Source of the DNA: Nitrospirae bacterium MYbin6 | GTDB taxonomy: Bacteria > Nitrospirota > Thermodesulfovibrionia > Thermodesulfovibrionales > Magnetobacteriaceae | Assembly (NCBI GenBank): GCA_002753305.1 | Contig: PEAC01000014.1 | Location: 1 to 42,423 of the forward strand | DNA length: 42,423 nt | Direction: 5' to 3' | Shown here: one piece after another, positions 28,115 through 35,908 of the stretch | How the letters are laid out: every line of letters begins with the position of its first letter | Numbering within the stretch: position 1 is the stretch's first letter | Position numbers and translations under genes: made by a program | Notes under the pieces: generated by a model | What the model was told of the DNA's origin: nothing | Databases searched by the model: none | Seen by the model: the letters and a program-made list of their open reading frames with translations, nothing else

Positions 28115-29506
28115 TTATATCTGGTCTTTTGGTGGGCGTGTCCCGTTGGGGACGTTTATGCCGAATTTATCCAGCCTGTACCAGAAGGTCTTATAGCTCA
28201 TACCTAGTAGACGGGCGGCTTTTGCCGCTACGTTGTTGGCCTTTTGCATTGCCTGCTTCAGTAGTTTTTTCTCCAGCTCTTCAAAGCTGATTCCCTCTTC
28301 GGGGATCTCTATGTCCATGATGCCCCCGCAGACCGGCTGCTTTAGTTCACTCTTTATATCGTCGAGGCTGATGACCGCTGTGTCGGCCATTAAAACTGCC
28401 CGCTCTATTACGGAGCCAAGCTGGCGAATGTTCCCCGGCCAGTGGTAGTCTGTCAGCAGTTTCAGCGCCCTGTTGTCTATGCCGGTTATATGCCTTTCAA
28501 ACTCCTTGTTGAATTTGGAAATGAAGAAATTAACCAGCGACGGGATGTCCTCCCGCCTGTCTGTCAGAGGGGGCAGCGTTACGGTTACCACTTTCAGCCT
28601 GTAGTAGAGGTCTTCTCTGAACTCACCCTTTTCTATCTCCTGTTCAAGGTCCTTGTTCGTTGCGGCTATGAATCTGACATTTACCTTGATTGTGTCTTTG
28701 CCGCCAAGCCTGCGGACCTCCTTGTCCTGGAGGACGCGCAGGAGCTTAGTCTGGGTCAACAGTGGCAGGTCGCCGATTTCATCAAGAAAGAGCGTGCCCT
28801 GGTCGGAGGATTCTATTATGCCGGGTTTTCTATGGGTTGCCCCGGTAAACGCGCCGGGTTCGTATCCGAAGAGTTCGCTCTCGATGAGATTATCCGGGAT
28901 GGCGGCACAGTTTATAGCGGTAAACGGGGCATTTTTGCGTGGGCTGTTGTAGTGGATGGCGCGGGCGATGAGTTCCTTGCCCGTTCCGCTATCACCATAA
29001 ATTAACACGGTTACCGGTGTCGAAGTTATCTTCTTAACGACCTCAATAACCGCGGACATCTTTTGTGAGCGGCCAATTATGCCCTCCATGTTGAATTTGT
29101 CATAAAGCTCTTTGTGCAGCCTGATGTTTTCCTTAAGCAGGCTCATCCTCTCGGCGGCCTTGCCTACGACAAGGATGATAACGTCCTTATCCAGTGGCTT
29201 GGTGAGATAGTCAAAGGCGCCCTTTTGCATGGCCTCAACGGCGCTCGTGATTGTCCCATACGCCGTGATTACAACAACAGCAGGGCGCGACGGCTCATCT
29301 GGCAGATGCTCAAGAAGCTGAATACCGGACATCCCCGCCATGTTCAGGTCGGTCAGGACTACGTCGGCGTTTTGTTCCCTGATTACCTTTAAGCCCTCTT
29401 CGGCGCTTGCGGCTGCGTATACCTCATACCCTTCGTCCTCAAGGATAGTCTTCAGGATTCCCCTCTGTAACGGTTCATCGTCTATTACGACAACTATTGG
29501 TGGCAT
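28115..29506 (-). CDS. NtrC-type sigma-54-dependent response regulator
   Basis: The 463-residue product has a receiver domain with the phosphorylated Asp53 in LTDLNMAG. A sigma-54 AAA+ domain follows, with Walker A GDSGTGKE (about 170), the sigma-54 contact loop GAFTGA (about 217) and the Walker B segment GTLFLDEIGDL. The C-terminal Fis-type HTH ends AAKAARLLGMSYKTFWYRL. It should activate sigma-54 promoters when phosphorylated. Its start overlaps the end of the histidine kinase gene by 13 bases, so the two form a coupled two-component system. Targets are unknown; the downstream YfhO-like gene is co-oriented and nearly contiguous. Confidence 0.93.
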   Translation of the reverse strand: MPPIVVVIDDEPLQRGILKTILEDEGYEVYAAASAEEGLKVIREQNADVVLTDLNMAGMSGIQLLEHLPDEPSRPAVVVITAYGTITSAVEAMQKGAFDYLTKPLDKDVIILVVGKAAERMSLLKENIRLHKELYDKFNMEGIIGRSQKMSAVIEVVKKITSTPVTVLIYGDSGTGKELIARAIHYNSPRKNAPFTAINCAAIPDNLIESELFGYEPGAFTGATHRKPGIIESSDQGTLFLDEIGDLPLLTQTKLLRVLQDKEVRRLGGKDTIKVNVRFIAATNKDLEQEIEKGEFREDLYYRLKVVTVTLPPLTDRREDIPSLVNFFISKFNKEFERHITGIDNRALKLLTDYHWPGNIRQLGSVIERAVLMADTAVISLDDIKSELKQPVCGGIMDIEIPEEGISFEELEKKLLKQAMQKANNVAAKAARLLGMSYKTFWYRLDKFGINVPNGTRPPKDQI

Positions 29507-30978
29507 ACGGCCTCTAACTCCGGTTCACGTTTATTGTTATTGTTATTATCGCTCTCACATGGGCAGGGGAGAAATAACTTTACCTCTGAGCCATGCCCTG
29601 GCTCACTATAAAACTCAACCCTTCCGCCATGTTCCTCCATAACCCTGAATGTCATCGGCAGGCCGAGGCCTGGATGGTTTTGCTTTGTCGAGAAAAACGG
29701 CTCGAAGAGTTTGGGCAGATTTTCAGCCGCTACCCCCGGGCCGTCGTCTTCTATAGTCAGAACGAATTCGTTTTCCTTTACCTCGGTAGTTATCTTTAAC
29801 ACGCCGCCAGAGGACTTTTGAGCGTTCATGGCCTGAAAGGCGTTTGTTATGACGTTCAGGACGCAGGACTTAAACAGATCGGGGTCGACATTGAGCATCA
29901 TGTCGGAGCAGTAGTTTTTTATGATAACGATGCCGTCGGCCTCGGCCTTTGCCCAGATTAAGGCTACGGCATCCTCCAGGACATCGTTAACGTGCAGCAT
30001 TTGGAGGTTTACCTTCAGGGTCCTGCTGTACTCAAGGAAGTCGTTGACGAGCTTGTTAAGTCTGTGGATTTCGTGCTTGATGCCGACGACGAGGGTGTTA
30101 AAGTTTTCCATTTTATCCTTGTCTTGCGGCGGGTATTTGCCGCGGATATAGTCTATAGAGAGGCTGATGAAGTTCAGAGGATTGCGAATCTCATGGGCCA
30201 TGTCGCGGGAGAGTTTGCCGAGGCCGGAGAGGTGTTCGGCCTCTCTGAGGCGGTCCTCAAGGCTGCGGCCCTCACTGAGTTTGTTGACCATATGGTTAAA
30301 ACTCTCTGTCAGCTGCCCAATTTCGTCCTTTGTCGTCACAGGGATTTGTTGGGTTAAATCCCCCGCGGACACACGCAAGGAGGCATCGGCAAGCCTTTTT
30401 ATCGGAAGCGTGTACCGGCGGGAAAACACCAGCGCAATCAGCAGCCCTGTGCCAAAAACCAGTATGATTGTCGTGGCACGTTTTACCGTGTTCATCTTAA
30501 TCAGGTCGGAAAAATCCTCCTTATTAATCATTAAATGAATATAACCGTACTGCTGGCCATCGGCTATGACGGGAACAATGACGTTATATGCCTTGCCTTC
30601 GTCTGAGACATGCTCACCTAATTCGGCTTTAATAACCATTTCTTTTTTCTTGTGTGAGATGGGCCTGCCGATTTTCGCCTGGTTAGAGCTGGCCACTACC
30701 TCACTGTCGTTGCTTATGATAGAGATCTCTTTAATGCCGCGTTTGTTTAGCTCCATAAGGTACTGGGAGAGGCGTGACTCGTTGGTCTTTCCCGTAACCT
30801 CTTCGACCCCTACCTGAATGGCCTTAGTGAGTTCGCCGGTTTGCCGTTCTACCTGTTGCAGGAGGTTATGCTCCAGCTGCAGGTTAAACATCACGAGCAT
30901 GGATATGATGGTGCACGTCAGGATGAGCATCATCGCAATCAGCTTTTTATTCAGCGATAGTGCAAAGGGATTTTTCAT
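29494..30978 (-). CDS. Membrane sensor histidine kinase, partner of the NtrC-type regulator
   Basis: The 494-residue product has two membrane helices (about 12-33 and 160-180) enclosing a periplasmic sensor of about 125 residues. A HAMP linker, a HisKA domain with the phosphorylated His near 261 in MAHEIRNP and a HATPase domain (EDDGPGV, GLGLPMTFRVMEEH) follow. It should phosphorylate Asp53 of the adjacent regulator. The ATG at 30978 is preferred over the TTG at 30987 because a TATAAT box ends at 30990, leaving the TTG too near the promoter to be transcribed. Only a GGCGG stretch lies before the ATG, so the leader is very short. The signal sensed is unknown. Confidence 0.92.
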   Translation of the reverse strand: MKNPFALSLNKKLIAMMLILTCTIISMLVMFNLQLEHNLLQQVERQTGELTKAIQVGVEEVTGKTNESRLSQYLMELNKRGIKEISIISNDSEVVASSNQAKIGRPISHKKKEMVIKAELGEHVSDEGKAYNVIVPVIADGQQYGYIHLMINKEDFSDLIKMNTVKRATTIILVFGTGLLIALVFSRRYTLPIKRLADASLRVSAGDLTQQIPVTTKDEIGQLTESFNHMVNKLSEGRSLEDRLREAEHLSGLGKLSRDMAHEIRNPLNFISLSIDYIRGKYPPQDKDKMENFNTLVVGIKHEIHRLNKLVNDFLEYSRTLKVNLQMLHVNDVLEDAVALIWAKAEADGIVIIKNYCSDMMLNVDPDLFKSCVLNVITNAFQAMNAQKSSGGVLKITTEVKENEFVLTIEDDGPGVAAENLPKLFEPFFSTKQNHPGLGLPMTFRVMEEHGGRVEFYSEPGHGSEVKLFLPCPCESDNNNNNKREPELEAVCHQ

Positions 30979-30989
30979 AACCGCCAATA

Positions 30990-30995
30990 ATTATA
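30990..30995 (-). promoter_or_regulatory. -10 box of the histidine kinase operon
   Basis: A perfect TATAAT on the minus strand ends 11 bases before the ATG at 30978. No convincing -35 box is seen. It is back to back with the plus-strand box at 31020. Confidence 0.45.
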
Positions 30996-31019
30996 ACATA
31001 TTAATAGCCATAAAAATGT

Positions 31020-31025
31020 TATACT
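31020..31025 (+). promoter_or_regulatory. -10 box of the binding-protein/hslVU operon
   Basis: A TATACT box lies 42 bases before the TTG at 31068, giving a leader of about 35 bases with a good ribosome site. The -35 box is not obvious. Confidence 0.35.
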
Positions 31026-31067
31026 TGTCGGAGAAGGTCAAATTAAAGATTGGCTATGGAGGTTAAC

Positions 31068-32279
31068 TTGAGATTGGCAAAGATAATTGCTGTGGCATTT
31101 TTAGTGCCGGCATTGGTATTTGGGCAGGTTGCCGGCGCTGCCGAACAACTTAAACCTGTAAAAGTCGTGCTTTTATATAACGGCACCGGGGCTATGGCCT
31201 CAATAGACGAGCCATCATACAAGGGTTCAATGCTGGCGGCTAAGTTAATTAACTCAAAAGGCAGTATTATTGATGGCAGGAAACTGGAGCTTATCCCCAT
31301 AGACACCTATTCCGACATGGGAAAGGTCATATCTGCTGCCTCAAAAGAAGAGAATAAGACAGATGTTGCCGCCGCCATAGGCTATGGAGACAGCTCCTTC
31401 GTAATCAGCGCGGCATCCTCATTTGTGCACGACGGGATTCCATTTATAACCCCCGGGGCAACACTCCCAACACTCTTCCAAATGGTTGGCGACCGGCTGT
31501 TTATGGTTGCCTACGGCGACGACGCCCAGGCCCAGGCCATGGCGGACTATACATACAATACTCTGAAGATAAAAAAACTCGCAGTGTGGACAGATACCTC
31601 TATGGCATTTACCTTGGCCCTGAGCGATTCTTTTAAGAAGCGATATACTGAGTCAGGCGGGACGATTATCTATGAGGATATGTTTATAAGCGGTATGCCA
31701 ACACCGCCTGATTTTTCGCACATGGCCGGGAAGCTCACGGCAAACGAACCTAAACCCGATGCGGTCTTCATATCGGCAGTCCCGGAAGAGGCCGCCCTTG
31801 CGGTTAAAAAGCTGAGAAACAGCGGTATCAACATACCAATTTTAAGTGGAGACGGCTTTGACAGCCAGCTTGTCATAAAGGCAGCAACTGCTAAACCCAT
31901 CACAGATGTTTACTTTACAACACACTCCTACCGTGGAGACAACCGCCCGGAGGTTGCCAGTTTCATCAATGCATATAAAAAGGAATATGGAATCGTGCCG
32001 GAGGATGCCTTCGCCGCCCTTGGATACGACGCAGTAAATGTCCTTGCCGACGCTATAAAGCGTGCCGGTTCGGCAGATAAGGCTGCCATAGCAAAGGCTC
32101 TTTCTCAGACTAAGGATTTTAAGGCCGTAACCGGCACAATAACGATGAGACAGAATATGCCGCCCCTGAAATCTATCGCCATCATAGAAATAAAAGATGG
32201 AACGTATGTGGTTAAGGACACATGGGACCCTATAAAGGCTATACGGTCACAGCAGAAGGCTGTGCCGTTTGACTATTAA
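31068..32279 (+). CDS. ABC-type branched-chain amino acid-like periplasmic binding protein
   Basis: The 403-residue product has a signal peptide of about 24 residues (ending VAGA). A type I periplasmic binding fold (Peripla_BP_6) follows, as in LivJ/LivK: SYKGSMLAAKLIN, IPIDTYSD, FITPGATLP, VFISAVPEEAAL and AFAALGYDAVNVLADAI. It should bind a small ligand, perhaps an amino acid or amide. No transporter permease or ATPase genes are next to it, so it may serve a distant transporter or a sensor. The TTG at 31068 is taken as the start because GGAGG stands five bases before it; the ATG at 31056 lacks a ribosome site. It leads the hslVU-rlpA-argB gene row. Confidence 0.85.
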   Translation: MRLAKIIAVAFLVPALVFGQVAGAAEQLKPVKVVLLYNGTGAMASIDEPSYKGSMLAAKLINSKGSIIDGRKLELIPIDTYSDMGKVISAASKEENKTDVAAAIGYGDSSFVISAASSFVHDGIPFITPGATLPTLFQMVGDRLFMVAYGDDAQAQAMADYTYNTLKIKKLAVWTDTSMAFTLALSDSFKKRYTESGGTIIYEDMFISGMPTPPDFSHMAGKLTANEPKPDAVFISAVPEEAALAVKKLRNSGINIPILSGDGFDSQLVIKAATAKPITDVYFTTHSYRGDNRPEVASFINAYKKEYGIVPEDAFAALGYDAVNVLADAIKRAGSADKAAIAKALSQTKDFKAVTGTITMRQNMPPLKSIAIIEIKDGTYVVKDTWDPIKAIRSQQKAVPFDY

Positions 32280-32330
32280 TAAGTGCCTAATACAGATAAT
32301 AATATGGCGGCAGATAACGGAGGACAGAAC

Positions 32331-32864
32331 TTGTTTCACGCAACAACGATACTATGCGTCAGGCGAGGCAGCGAGGTTGCCATTGCCGGAGACGGGCAGG
32401 TTACCTTTGGGGCAACGGTACTCAAACATAACGCAAAGAAACTCAGGCGAATGTACAACAATAAGGTGGTCGCGGGGTTTGCCGGGGCAACGGCAGACGC
32501 CTTCACGCTGTTTGAGAAATTCGAGGGAAAACTTGAGACATACAGGGGGAATCTGGCCCGTGCCGCCGTTGAGCTGGCAAAGGAATGGAGAACGGATAAG
32601 ATCCTCAGACGGCTTGAGGCCCTGTTGATAATAGCAGACAAGGAAGTAACGCTGATAGTCTCAGGGAATGGTGATGTCATTGAGCCTGAGAGAGGCGTCT
32701 CTGCCATAGGCTCAGGCGGTGCATATGCCCAGGCTGCCGCCAGGGCGCTCTACGACAACACGGACCTGTCTGTAAAGGATATAACTATGAAGGCAATGGA
32801 AATCGCCGCCGAAATCTGTATATATACTAATAATAATATAATAGTAGAGGAACTAAATGGATAA
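32331..32864 (+). CDS. hslV: HslV, peptidase subunit of the HslUV protease
   Basis: The 177-residue product has the N-terminal nucleophile fold of HslV. The TTILCVRRG motif provides the catalytic Thr. [38 protein letters not shown] and AAARAL follow, as in well-known HslV proteins. HslV forms two hexameric rings that digest proteins unfolded by HslU. The TTG at 32331 is the start: GGAGG lies seven bases before it and the protein then begins MFHATT, the short leader seen in many HslV proteins. An earlier GTG (32283) or ATG (32304) would add a polar tail and has no ribosome site. It overlaps hslU by eight bases. Confidence 0.95.
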   Translation: MFHATTILCVRRGSEVAIAGDGQVTFGATVLKHNAKKLRRMYNNKVVAGFAGATADAFTLFEKFEGKLETYRGNLARAAVELAKEWRTDKILRRLEALLIIADKEVTLIVSGNGDVIEPERGVSAIGSGGAYAQAAARALYDNTDLSVKDITMKAMEIAAEICIYTNNNIIVEELNG

Positions 32865-34197
32865 TCTTACACCACGGAAGATAGTAGAGGAGCTGGATAA
32901 ATATATCGTAGGACAAAATAAGGCTAAAAAGGCAGTATCCATAGCCCTGAGAAACCGATGGAGACGCCAGAAACTTACAGCAGATCTGAGAGACGAAGTC
33001 CTGCCAAAAAACATCATAATGATAGGCCCCACAGGGGTAGGCAAGACCGAGATAGCCAGAAGGCTGGCAAAGCTCTCCGCAGCGCCTTTTATCAAGGTCG
33101 AGGCGTCGAAATTTACCGAGGTAGGCTATGTCGGCAGGGATGTCGAGTCAATGATTCGGGACCTTACGGAGCTTGCCATCTCTATAGTCAAAGAGGAACA
33201 TTTCGAGAAAATCCAGGAAAAGGCCAGGCTCCTGGCAGAAGAGAGAATCCTCGACACACTGCTTCCCCCTCTGAGGTCATCAAAGAGTTCTCCAGTTAAC
33301 CCCGACGATAAACAAAAGCAAACCGAAACAAGGGAAAAACTAAGAGAAAAACTCAAAGACGGCAAGTTCGACAATAAATACGTCGACATCGACGTCAAAG
33401 AAAAGGTCATGCCCTTTGGTGTCATATCCAACATCGGCATGGACGACCTTGAGATGAATATCAAGGAGATACTTGGGAATTTCCTGCCGGAAAAACAAAA
33501 GAAAAAGAAGATGAAAGTCCCCGATGCCCTCGTACAGTTCACAAAGGAGGAGGCCGGCAAGCTTATAGACATGGAAAAGGTGACAAAAGAGGCCATCCAG
33601 AGAACAGAACAGACCGGCATCGTGTTCATAGACGAGATAGACAAGATAGCAAGCAAGGGGCAGTCGCACGGCCCCGACGTATCGCGCGAAGGGGTGCAGC
33701 GCGACCTCCTGCCCATCGTAGAAGGTACAACCGTAACGACAAAACACGGCTCGGTGAAGACCGACCATGTGCTGTTCATAGCGGCAGGGGCATTTCACGT
33801 ATCAAAACCCTCTGACCTCATACCAGAACTTCAGGGACGTTTCCCTATCAGGGTCGAGCTTGACGCCCTCGGCAAGGACGAATTCATACGCATCCTTACT
33901 GAACCCAGCAATGCCTTAATAAAACAGTATGTGGCACTTTTGAAGACAGAGACAATAGACCTGGAGTTCCTTACGGAGAGCATCGTAGAAATAGCCGAAA
34001 TCGCTGCTACCGTAAACGAAAGGACTGAAAACATAGGGGCGCGGCGCCTCCATACGGTATTGGAGAAACTCCTTGAGGACATCTCCTTCGACGCCCCGGA
34101 ATTAGCCCCGGCCAACATCACGGTAGACTGTAAAATGGTAAAGGAAAAACTCTCGGAAATAGTAAAGAACGAGGACTTAAGCCGATACATTTTATAA
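32857..34197 (+). CDS. hslU: HslU, ATPase subunit of the HslUV protease
   Basis: The 446-residue product is of normal length. It begins [28 protein letters not shown], has Walker [13 protein letters not shown] (about 56-67), the pore motif GYVGRD, an inserted I-domain (about 110-235), Walker [12 protein letters not shown], and sensor residues in the GRFPIRVEL and [10 protein letters not shown] segments. HslU is a AAA+ hexamer that unfolds substrates and feeds them to HslV in the cytoplasm. The ATG lies in the last codons of hslV, so the two are translationally coupled. No abnormality is seen. Confidence 0.97.
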   Translation: MDNLTPRKIVEELDKYIVGQNKAKKAVSIALRNRWRRQKLTADLRDEVLPKNIIMIGPTGVGKTEIARRLAKLSAAPFIKVEASKFTEVGYVGRDVESMIRDLTELAISIVKEEHFEKIQEKARLLAEERILDTLLPPLRSSKSSPVNPDDKQKQTETREKLREKLKDGKFDNKYVDIDVKEKVMPFGVISNIGMDDLEMNIKEILGNFLPEKQKKKKMKVPDALVQFTKEEAGKLIDMEKVTKEAIQRTEQTGIVFIDEIDKIASKGQSHGPDVSREGVQRDLLPIVEGTTVTTKHGSVKTDHVLFIAAGAFHVSKPSDLIPELQGRFPIRVELDALGKDEFIRILTEPSNALIKQYVALLKTETIDLEFLTESIVEIAEIAATVNERTENIGARRLHTVLEKLLEDISFDAPELAPANITVDCKMVKEKLSEIVKNEDLSRYIL

Positions 34198-34222
34198 TGC
34201 TGAAATACACACAGAGGCGAGT

Positions 34223-34921
34223 TTGCGTAGTCTGGCAATACTTATAATATCGGCGATTGTAGCCATATATGGCTGCGCGCATGATGTAAAGGTGCCGCCG
34301 AAAAGGGATGTCCATGTGCCGCCCGCCACGCTTGAGGAGCCTCCGCAGGTTTTGGATAGAACCTCAATGGTTGCCTCATGGTATGGCCCGGACTTTCATG
34401 GCAAACTCACCGCCTCCGGTGAGGTATACGACATGTATGCCATGACCGCGGCACACAAGACACTGCCGTTTGGGACAATCTTAAAGCTGACCAACCCTGA
34501 AAGCGGCGCAAGCGCAACCGTCACAATAACCGACAGGGGGCCTTTCATCCCTGGCAGGGACATTGACTTGTCATATAGTGCGGCCAGGGAGCTTGGCGTT
34601 GTGGCCCCGGGGACGCTTACTTTGATGGTTCAATATCTCAGCAGGGACATGAAATACGCCAAATACATAAGGGTATCAGAGATGCCGGGAAGCGCATATA
34701 CCATACAGATAGCCTCGTTCGAGGACAAGCAGGCTGCGGAGAGATTAAAGGGCGCCCTTGACGCCTCATATGCCGGGGTATTCATAAAACAGGCGTCCGT
34801 AAATGGAAAGACCGTCTACAGGGTAAGACTAGGCCGTTACGCCGAAAAAGACAAGGCTATAGCCTACGCCAAACTCCTCGCCAACGAAGGCTATGATACA
34901 TTCGTAACGCCGGGCGATTAA
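34223..34921 (+). CDS. rlpA: RlpA-like septal ring lipoprotein with SPOR domain
   Basis: The 232-residue product has a lipoprotein signal (MRSLAILIISAIVAIYGC, Cys18). A double-psi beta-barrel domain (about 48-140) holds ASWYGPDFHGKLTASGE, TAAHKTLPFGT and the acidic TDRGPF motif of the lytic transglycosylase RlpA. A SPOR domain (about 155-231; YTIQIASFEDKQAAERL) would take it to denuded glycan at division sites. Pseudomonas RlpA cleaves such glycan; that activity is inferred here. The start is TTG with GAGG five bases before it. It follows hslU by 25 bases and precedes argB by 16. Confidence 0.92.
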   Translation: MRSLAILIISAIVAIYGCAHDVKVPPKRDVHVPPATLEEPPQVLDRTSMVASWYGPDFHGKLTASGEVYDMYAMTAAHKTLPFGTILKLTNPESGASATVTITDRGPFIPGRDIDLSYSAARELGVVAPGTLTLMVQYLSRDMKYAKYIRVSEMPGSAYTIQIASFEDKQAAERLKGALDASYAGVFIKQASVNGKTVYRVRLGRYAEKDKAIAYAKLLANEGYDTFVTPGD

Positions 34922-34937
34922 CCTCATGGAGGCAAAC

Positions 34938-35807
34938 ATGGATTTGGTGATAGAAAAGGCCGCAGTACTTATAGAGGCACTGCCCTACATACGGAAGTTC
35001 AACAAGAAAACCTTTGTGATAAAATATGGCGGGGCTGCCCAGACCGAAGACTCACTTAGAGAATCATTCTCCCGCAACATCGTCCTGTTTAACCACATAG
35101 GGATAAACACGGTAATAGTGCATGGGGGCGGGCCTGGGATCTCAAAGATGATGGCACAACTGGGGAAGGCCCCTGAGTTCATCCAAGGGCACCGCGTGAC
35201 GGACAAAGAGACAATGGACATAGTGGAGATGGTCTTAGGCGGGCTGATAAACAAGGAAATCGTATCGTCAATCAACCGCACCGGAGGCAAAGCCGTAGGG
35301 ATAACCGGAAAAGACGGCTGCCTGATAACGGCTAAGAAAAAACTCCTTAAATCAAGTACCAGCCCTACCCCAATAGACATAGGCCTGGTAGGCGAAGTCA
35401 CAGAAATAAACCCCGAAATTATCAACGCGCTCCACACCCAGGGATTTACCCCGGTAATCGCCCCGATAGGGGTGTCTGATGAGGGTGAGACACTGAATAT
35501 AAACGCCGACTTCGCGGCCTCGGCAATCGCCGGTGCATTAAAGGCCGAGAAACTTATTCTGCTTACCGACACCCCAGGCATATTGAACAAAGACGGCAAG
35601 ACCATCTCTACAATAAGAAAGGACAACTATTTACAGTACACCACGGATGCAACGATAACCGGTGGAATGCTGCCAAAGATAAACGCCTGCATAGAGGCCC
35701 TCGACACGGGCGTAGGGAAAATACACATCATAGACGGAAGAATCCCCAACAGCCTTCTGCTTGAGATATTCACAGAAGAGGGCGTAGGCACAGAGATTGT
35801 GCTATGA
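34938..35807 (+). CDS. argB: Acetylglutamate kinase ArgB
   Basis: The 289-residue product phosphorylates N-acetylglutamate with ATP, the second step of arginine synthesis. The amino acid kinase fold is clear: VIKYGGAAQ with the catalytic Lys, VIVHGGGPGIS, GHRVTDKETMDIVEM, NINADFAASAIA, LLTDTPGIL and GGMLPKINACIEAL. The N-terminal helix (KAAVLIEALPYIRKF) matches the one that arginine-inhibited enzymes use to form hexamers, so feedback control by arginine is likely. The ATG at 34938 is preferred to 34926 because GGAGG lies five bases before it. It is last in the hslVU-rlpA row. Confidence 0.95.
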   Translation: MDLVIEKAAVLIEALPYIRKFNKKTFVIKYGGAAQTEDSLRESFSRNIVLFNHIGINTVIVHGGGPGISKMMAQLGKAPEFIQGHRVTDKETMDIVEMVLGGLINKEIVSSINRTGGKAVGITGKDGCLITAKKKLLKSSTSPTPIDIGLVGEVTEINPEIINALHTQGFTPVIAPIGVSDEGETLNINADFAASAIAGALKAEKLILLTDTPGILNKDGKTISTIRKDNYLQYTTDATITGGMLPKINACIEALDTGVGKIHIIDGRIPNSLLLEIFTEEGVGTEIVL

Positions 35808-35877
35808 AAACAACAAATATCACAATAAATTGACCATTCTGAGACTATAATTAAGGCTATTTTTCATCCCAGAAGGA

Positions 35878-35906
35878 AGACTTACTTCATAAGCTCAACT
35901 AAGTCT
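35878..35906. repeat. Inverted repeat between convergent argB and hybrid kinase genes
   Basis: Arms AGACTTA and TAAGTCT are perfect, with a 15-base loop. The gap (35808-35908) has no T-tracted hairpin, so termination here may depend on Rho. Confidence 0.25.
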
Positions 35907-35908
35907 GA

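Noticed and set aside
31056..31058. ATG start of the binding-protein gene
   Set aside because: Its bases overlap the GGAGG used by the TTG at 31068 and it has no ribosome site of its own.
33126..33779. Minus-strand frame of 217 codons
   Set aside because: It is antisense to hslU, whose motifs are clear; the frame is rich in Ser and Phe as expected from a mirrored coding strand.
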